Below are positions 5,640-7,416 of a stretch of DNA of 7,416 nucleotides, piece by piece. A program made the position numbers and the translations under genes. Position 1 is the first letter of the stretch, and every line of letters starts with the position of its first letter. The notes under the pieces were generated by a model. The model did no database searches. It worked only from the letters and a program-made list of their open reading frames with translations, and was not told the DNA's origin. The stretch comes from Spirochaetales bacterium (GTDB lineage Bacteria; Spirochaetota; Spirochaetia; DTKZ01): NCBI GenBank assembly GCA_031266855.1, contig JAISAF010000146.1:1-7416 (forward strand), given 5' to 3'.

Positions 5640-6199
5640 TGCAAAAGCCACTCCGATTTCAGCTCGATAGTGCCGGCCGCCATATTGACTTCCCCTACAT
5701 GGGCATCCACAAAAGGGATCATAAACGTTTTTCCTCCGGTGTCAAGCACCTCAAGTAACTGGTGCGCTCCGCCGTCAATCACGGTTCGTACCGTTCCAAC
5801 GTTCCGTCCGCCGCAGACTAAAGCGCAGCCGCACAGATCCGCCACGTAATACTGGCCTTCGGCTAACGGGCTTGCCTGTTCGCGGGGTACGCGGATTTCC
5901 CAGCCCCGGTACCGGGCCGCGGCTTCCGGACTGTCTATGCCGCCGAACTTCATCAGAATATTCTGATCCGCGTGGCGGCAGTCCTGAACCGGGAAAACCT
6001 TTTCTTCCCCGCCGCCATACAGCCGCACGGTTTTCAGGCGTAAAAAATGCCGCCATTCACCGGACAGGCTTTGCACCTTTACATAACCGCGGATTCCGTG
6101 GGGTTTGCGTATAATACCAATGGAAAAAACGGAAAGCGCGGACTGTGAACCTGTTTGTTTTCCCTTATCGCTGTCCCGCCCGTTCCTGTTTTCTATCAC
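5636..6199 (-). CDS. rimM: 16S rRNA processing protein RimM
   Basis: This 187-aa protein helps 30S subunit maturation by binding S19 and promoting folding of the 16S 3' head domain. The N-terminal RimM domain begins at about residue 24 (FSIGIIRKPHGIRGYVKVQSL). The C-terminal PRC-barrel begins at about 116 (GQYYVADLCGC, VGTVRTVIDGGAHQLLEV, MIPFVDAHVGEVN). The start is GTG; GAGG at 6209-6212 lies 9 nt upstream and no in-frame ATG lies near the domain start, so a roughly 20-residue polar N-terminal extension appears real. It is the first gene of the leftward cluster as seen here. The usual upstream rpsP and KH-domain genes are not adjacent. Confidence 0.95.
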   Translation of the reverse strand: MIENRNGRDSDKGKQTGSQSALSVFSIGIIRKPHGIRGYVKVQSLSGEWRHFLRLKTVRLYGGGEEKVFPVQDCRHADQNILMKFGGIDSPEAAARYRGWEIRVPREQASPLAEGQYYVADLCGCALVCGGRNVGTVRTVIDGGAHQLLEVLDTGGKTFMIPFVDAHVGEVNMAAGTIELKSEWLLQ

Positions 6200-6208
6200 T
6201 TAAAGTTT

Positions 6209-6212
6209 CCTC
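6209..6212 (-). promoter_or_regulatory. Ribosome binding site supporting the rimM GTG start
   Basis: GAGG within a purine-rich GAAGAGGAAA stretch on the minus strand lies 9 nt before the GTG at 6199. It favours GTG as the initiation codon. Confidence 0.65.
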
Positions 6213-6224
6213 TTCCCGCGCCTT

Positions 6225-6266
6225 TTTATACATAGTATTTATACATTTTAGTACCGGCGGAAAAAA
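6225..6266 (-). promoter_or_regulatory. Candidate promoter of the rimM-led operon
   Basis: Upstream of rimM the minus strand carries an AT-rich stretch with TATAAA (6238-6243), TACTAT (6232-6237) and a second TATAAA (6225-6230). The best -35 partner for the first is only a T-run (6261-6266) at 17-nt spacing. A promoter is expected here because the preceding gene is unrelated and ends 230 bp away, but the boxes are weak. Confidence 0.3.
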
Positions 6267-6349
6267 TTCATCACGAAGCCGGAGACTGGCAAGGGCGAAG
6301 AAGTAAAAAAAGGAAGGAGCGAAAGCAAGGCTTTGTACCGGAACTTATC

Positions 6350-6372
6350 CGGCTTAGCGGTTAAAAACTTCT
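6350..6372 (+). repeat. Left copy of an inverted repeat flanking the LRR gene
   Basis: These 23 bp match the minus strand of 7296-7318 at 20 of 23 positions, centred on GCGGTTAAAAA. The two copies therefore lie in inverted orientation on either side of the AT-rich gene. Read along their own strands, both would encode a similar AVKNF peptide, which hints at a common ancestral sequence. Confidence 0.55.
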
Positions 6373-6381
6373 TTCAAATTC

Positions 6382-6417
6382 CGGCGGTTTCCCGGAATAC
6401 GGGAATAAACGCCGCCG
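6382..6417. repeat. Two-tier inverted repeat downstream of the LRR gene
   Basis: The inner stem is 6389-6394 with 6400-6405 (5-nt loop). The outer stem is 6382-6387 with 6412-6417. It begins 13 nt beyond the LRR gene's stop on the minus strand, where a transcript end would be expected. No T-run follows, so it is a stabilising or pausing structure at best, not a clear intrinsic terminator. The stems are GC-rich, unlike the gene beside them. Confidence 0.55.
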
Positions 6418-6429
6418 CCCCGCGCCTCA

Positions 6430-7119
6430 TTATTTTGTATAAATATTTTTCCGGAACCTTTTTAAGCCATATTTTTCCGCTTCGCTTATTTTTTTACAAT
6501 TTTCCATCCACATTCCTTTCAGCTCTTTTAATTCATCCAGCGCGGATATATTTTCCAGTTGTGATAAATTGATTAATGATAAATATTTTAATAATTTATA
6601 TTTTTCTATACCTTCCAATGTTTTCAGGCTTTTGCTCCATGTCAGTTCAAGCCGTATAATTTTTTTTATTGTTCCAATAAATGTACAATTTTCTTCTTCT
6701 TTTATACGCCACAATTTTAATGATTTTAAGTTTTCCAGCGATTCAAAAGAACTTTTACTGTATTTATGATTTTTACTATACAGCGTATATAAATGTTCAA
6801 GCGATTTTAATTTTGTATGATCCAACGGAACATTATCGTAATGACTATAATGTAAATTTTTTAACCTTTTCAATCCATAAATACCGTCAATATTCGATTT
6901 TTTTGACAAGGGTGTCATAATTTCCAGCGAGTGTAATTCCGGCAGCTTTCTTAACCATGAAAAATCGATAGTCATATATTTTTGAGTTTTTTCACTGCCG
7001 CGGCATACCATTAATGATTTTATACCATTTTCAAGAGCAAATTTTACACCTTCATCAAATTCTTCCGGTTTAAGCTGTAGCTGCTTTTTATTTGGATATT
7101 CCACAACCTTAAATGACAA
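6430..7119 (-). CDS. AT-rich leucine-rich-repeat protein, probably acquired
   Basis: With the start chosen here the protein is 229 aa. From about residue 60 to 207 it shows leucine-rich repeats of roughly 22-24 residues, with LxxLxxL-type cores (LKRLKNLHYS, LKSLEHLYTL, LENLKSLKLW, YKLLKYLSLINL, LKELKGMWM). Such repeats usually form a curved protein-binding surface. No signal peptide or membrane segment is seen, so it is probably cytoplasmic. The frame is open upstream to an ATG at 7158, but that ATG lies inside the promoter. The TTG at 7117-7119 has GGAGG 5 nt upstream; the ATG at 7131 is the main alternative (233 aa). Base composition and codon use are far more AT-rich than in neighbouring genes, which suggests transfer. 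Partner and function are unknown. Confidence 0.8.
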   Translation of the reverse strand: MSFKVVEYPNKKQLQLKPEEFDEGVKFALENGIKSLMVCRGSEKTQKYMTIDFSWLRKLPELHSLEIMTPLSKKSNIDGIYGLKRLKNLHYSHYDNVPLDHTKLKSLEHLYTLYSKNHKYSKSSFESLENLKSLKLWRIKEEENCTFIGTIKKIIRLELTWSKSLKTLEGIEKYKLLKYLSLINLSQLENISALDELKELKGMWMENCKKISEAEKYGLKRFRKNIYTK

Positions 7120-7124
7120 TCTAT

Positions 7125-7129
7125 CCTCC
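7125..7129 (-). promoter_or_regulatory. Ribosome binding site suggesting a TTG start for the LRR gene
   Basis: GGAGG on the minus strand lies 5 nt before an in-frame TTG (7117-7119). It overlaps the alternative ATG at 7129-7131, which itself has no properly spaced ribosome binding site. Confidence 0.5.
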
Positions 7130-7148
7130 ATACCTGGTTTTGTCATGC

Positions 7149-7177
7149 ATGATACCATTCACAAATATTTTTGTCAA
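7149..7177 (-). promoter_or_regulatory. Near-consensus sigma-70 promoter of the LRR gene
   Basis: On the minus strand TTGACA (7172-7177) is followed after exactly 17 nt by TATCAT (7149-7154). The -35 is a perfect match and the -10 matches five of six consensus positions. Transcription would begin near 7141-7142, leaving a leader of about 10 nt to the ATG at 7131 or about 22 nt to the TTG at 7119. It is the strongest promoter in the window. Confidence 0.75.
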
Positions 7178-7218
7178 TAGAGCTATTTCAGAAACCCCCA
7201 CAGCTTCGGAAACGGTTT

Positions 7219-7416
7219 CTATATAAAAACGGCGGAATTTGCCGCCATTTTGCCGCGGAAATCAACCAGCCCCGCCGTGGCTATCCCTGACCCGCAGAAA
7301 TTTTTAACCGCGAAGTCGAAGAAGTCAAGGAAGTTTTCATTCAACCTGCTCTGGAACCTGAGCCAGCCCGCTATTCTTTCCTGGTAAAAAGATAGAAATT
7401 CGGGCGGGACTGGTCG
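7219..7416 (-). CDS. Possible 3' end of a gene running off the right edge
   Basis: One minus-strand frame is open from the window edge to a TAG at 7219-7221 (65 residues, no start inside). The peptide has protein-like stretches (FLSFYQERIAGWLRFQ, NENFLDFFDFAVKNF) but resembles no family I know. The DNA contains a 23-bp sequence also found inverted at 6350-6372, so the frame could equally be repeat DNA or a gene remnant. GC content resembles the core genes, not the LRR gene. Confidence 0.3.
   Translation of the reverse strand, partial: RPVPPEFLSFYQERIAGWLRFQSRLNENFLDFFDFAVKNFCGSGIATAGLVDFRGKMAANSAVFI
7296..7318 (-). repeat. Right copy of the inverted repeat flanking the LRR gene
   Basis: The minus strand here matches the plus strand of 6350-6372 at 20 of 23 positions. 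Further similarity may continue (a CAAATTCCG block follows in both, about 50 nt further on in this copy). It lies outside the promoter of the AT-rich gene, so the pair encloses the whole transcription unit. Confidence 0.55.

Noticed and set aside
5640..5651. GTG start for trmD at 5651
   Set aside because: The ATG at 5639 gives the normal TrmD N-terminus and the standard ATGA overlap with rimM. The extra four residues are not expected in the family.
6333..6572. Plus-strand 79-aa frame starting at a TTG
   Set aside because: It lacks a convincing ribosome binding site, and its second half is antisense to the LRR gene. Only the AVKNF-like part is of interest, as a repeat.
7190..7220. Terminator hairpin between the edge frame and the LRR promoter (7190-7196 with 7214-7220)
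   Set aside because: The stem is 7 bp with a 17-nt loop and no following T-run on the minus strand, too weak to call.

Overview
The window looks like a spirochete chromosome, most likely a free-living or gut-associated Treponema relative. The identification rests on gene content and order: a rimM–trmD–rplS translation block runs directly into a small FlhB-like flagellar export protein, an HD-GYP protein and a YraN-family protein. This is inferred from remembered synteny and was not checked by a search. TTG and GTG starts and very tight gene packing are consistent with this.

Layout. Bases 1-429 hold no convincing gene. They contain a 59-bp direct repeat (two copies 152 bp apart, one mismatch) and a dense run of hairpins that ends in a perfect 23-bp stem. 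A rightward gene (430-1173, TTG start with a good ribosome binding site) encodes an exported HEAT-repeat-like protein. It converges on a leftward gene cluster, and the two stop codons overlap at a TTAA.

The leftward cluster (6199 down to 1170) holds nine genes with overlaps or gaps of at most 25 nt. In transcription order they are rimM (16S rRNA processing), trmD (tRNA m1G37 methyltransferase), rplS (ribosomal protein L19), a 346-aa protein in the position of the FliK/YlqG-like gene of other bacteria, a stand-alone FlhB C-terminal domain protein, an HD-GYP protein, a YraN/UPF0102 nuclease-fold protein, a 49-aa protein and a 124-aa Cys/His protein. Five junctions are overlaps, three of them 4-nt ATGA overlaps, so co-transcription and translational coupling are likely. 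The cluster combines translation machinery with motility and cyclic-di-GMP-type signalling.

Upstream of rimM, where rpsP and a KH-domain gene usually sit, there is instead a 230-bp non-coding stretch with inverted repeats and then a visibly AT-rich leftward gene for a leucine-rich-repeat protein (6430 to about 7119). This gene has its own near-consensus promoter, which shows that the longest possible reading frame overstates the 5' end. Related 23-bp sequences in inverted orientation flank it, and an incomplete open frame runs off the right edge. This right-hand part looks like an acquired insertion next to a core operon.

No mobile-element gene, CRISPR array, tRNA or rRNA was seen. No clearly new multi-gene defence or metabolic system is visible. 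The least explained parts are the hairpin cluster at the left edge, the two small uncharacterised genes at the operon end and the AT-rich LRR insertion.
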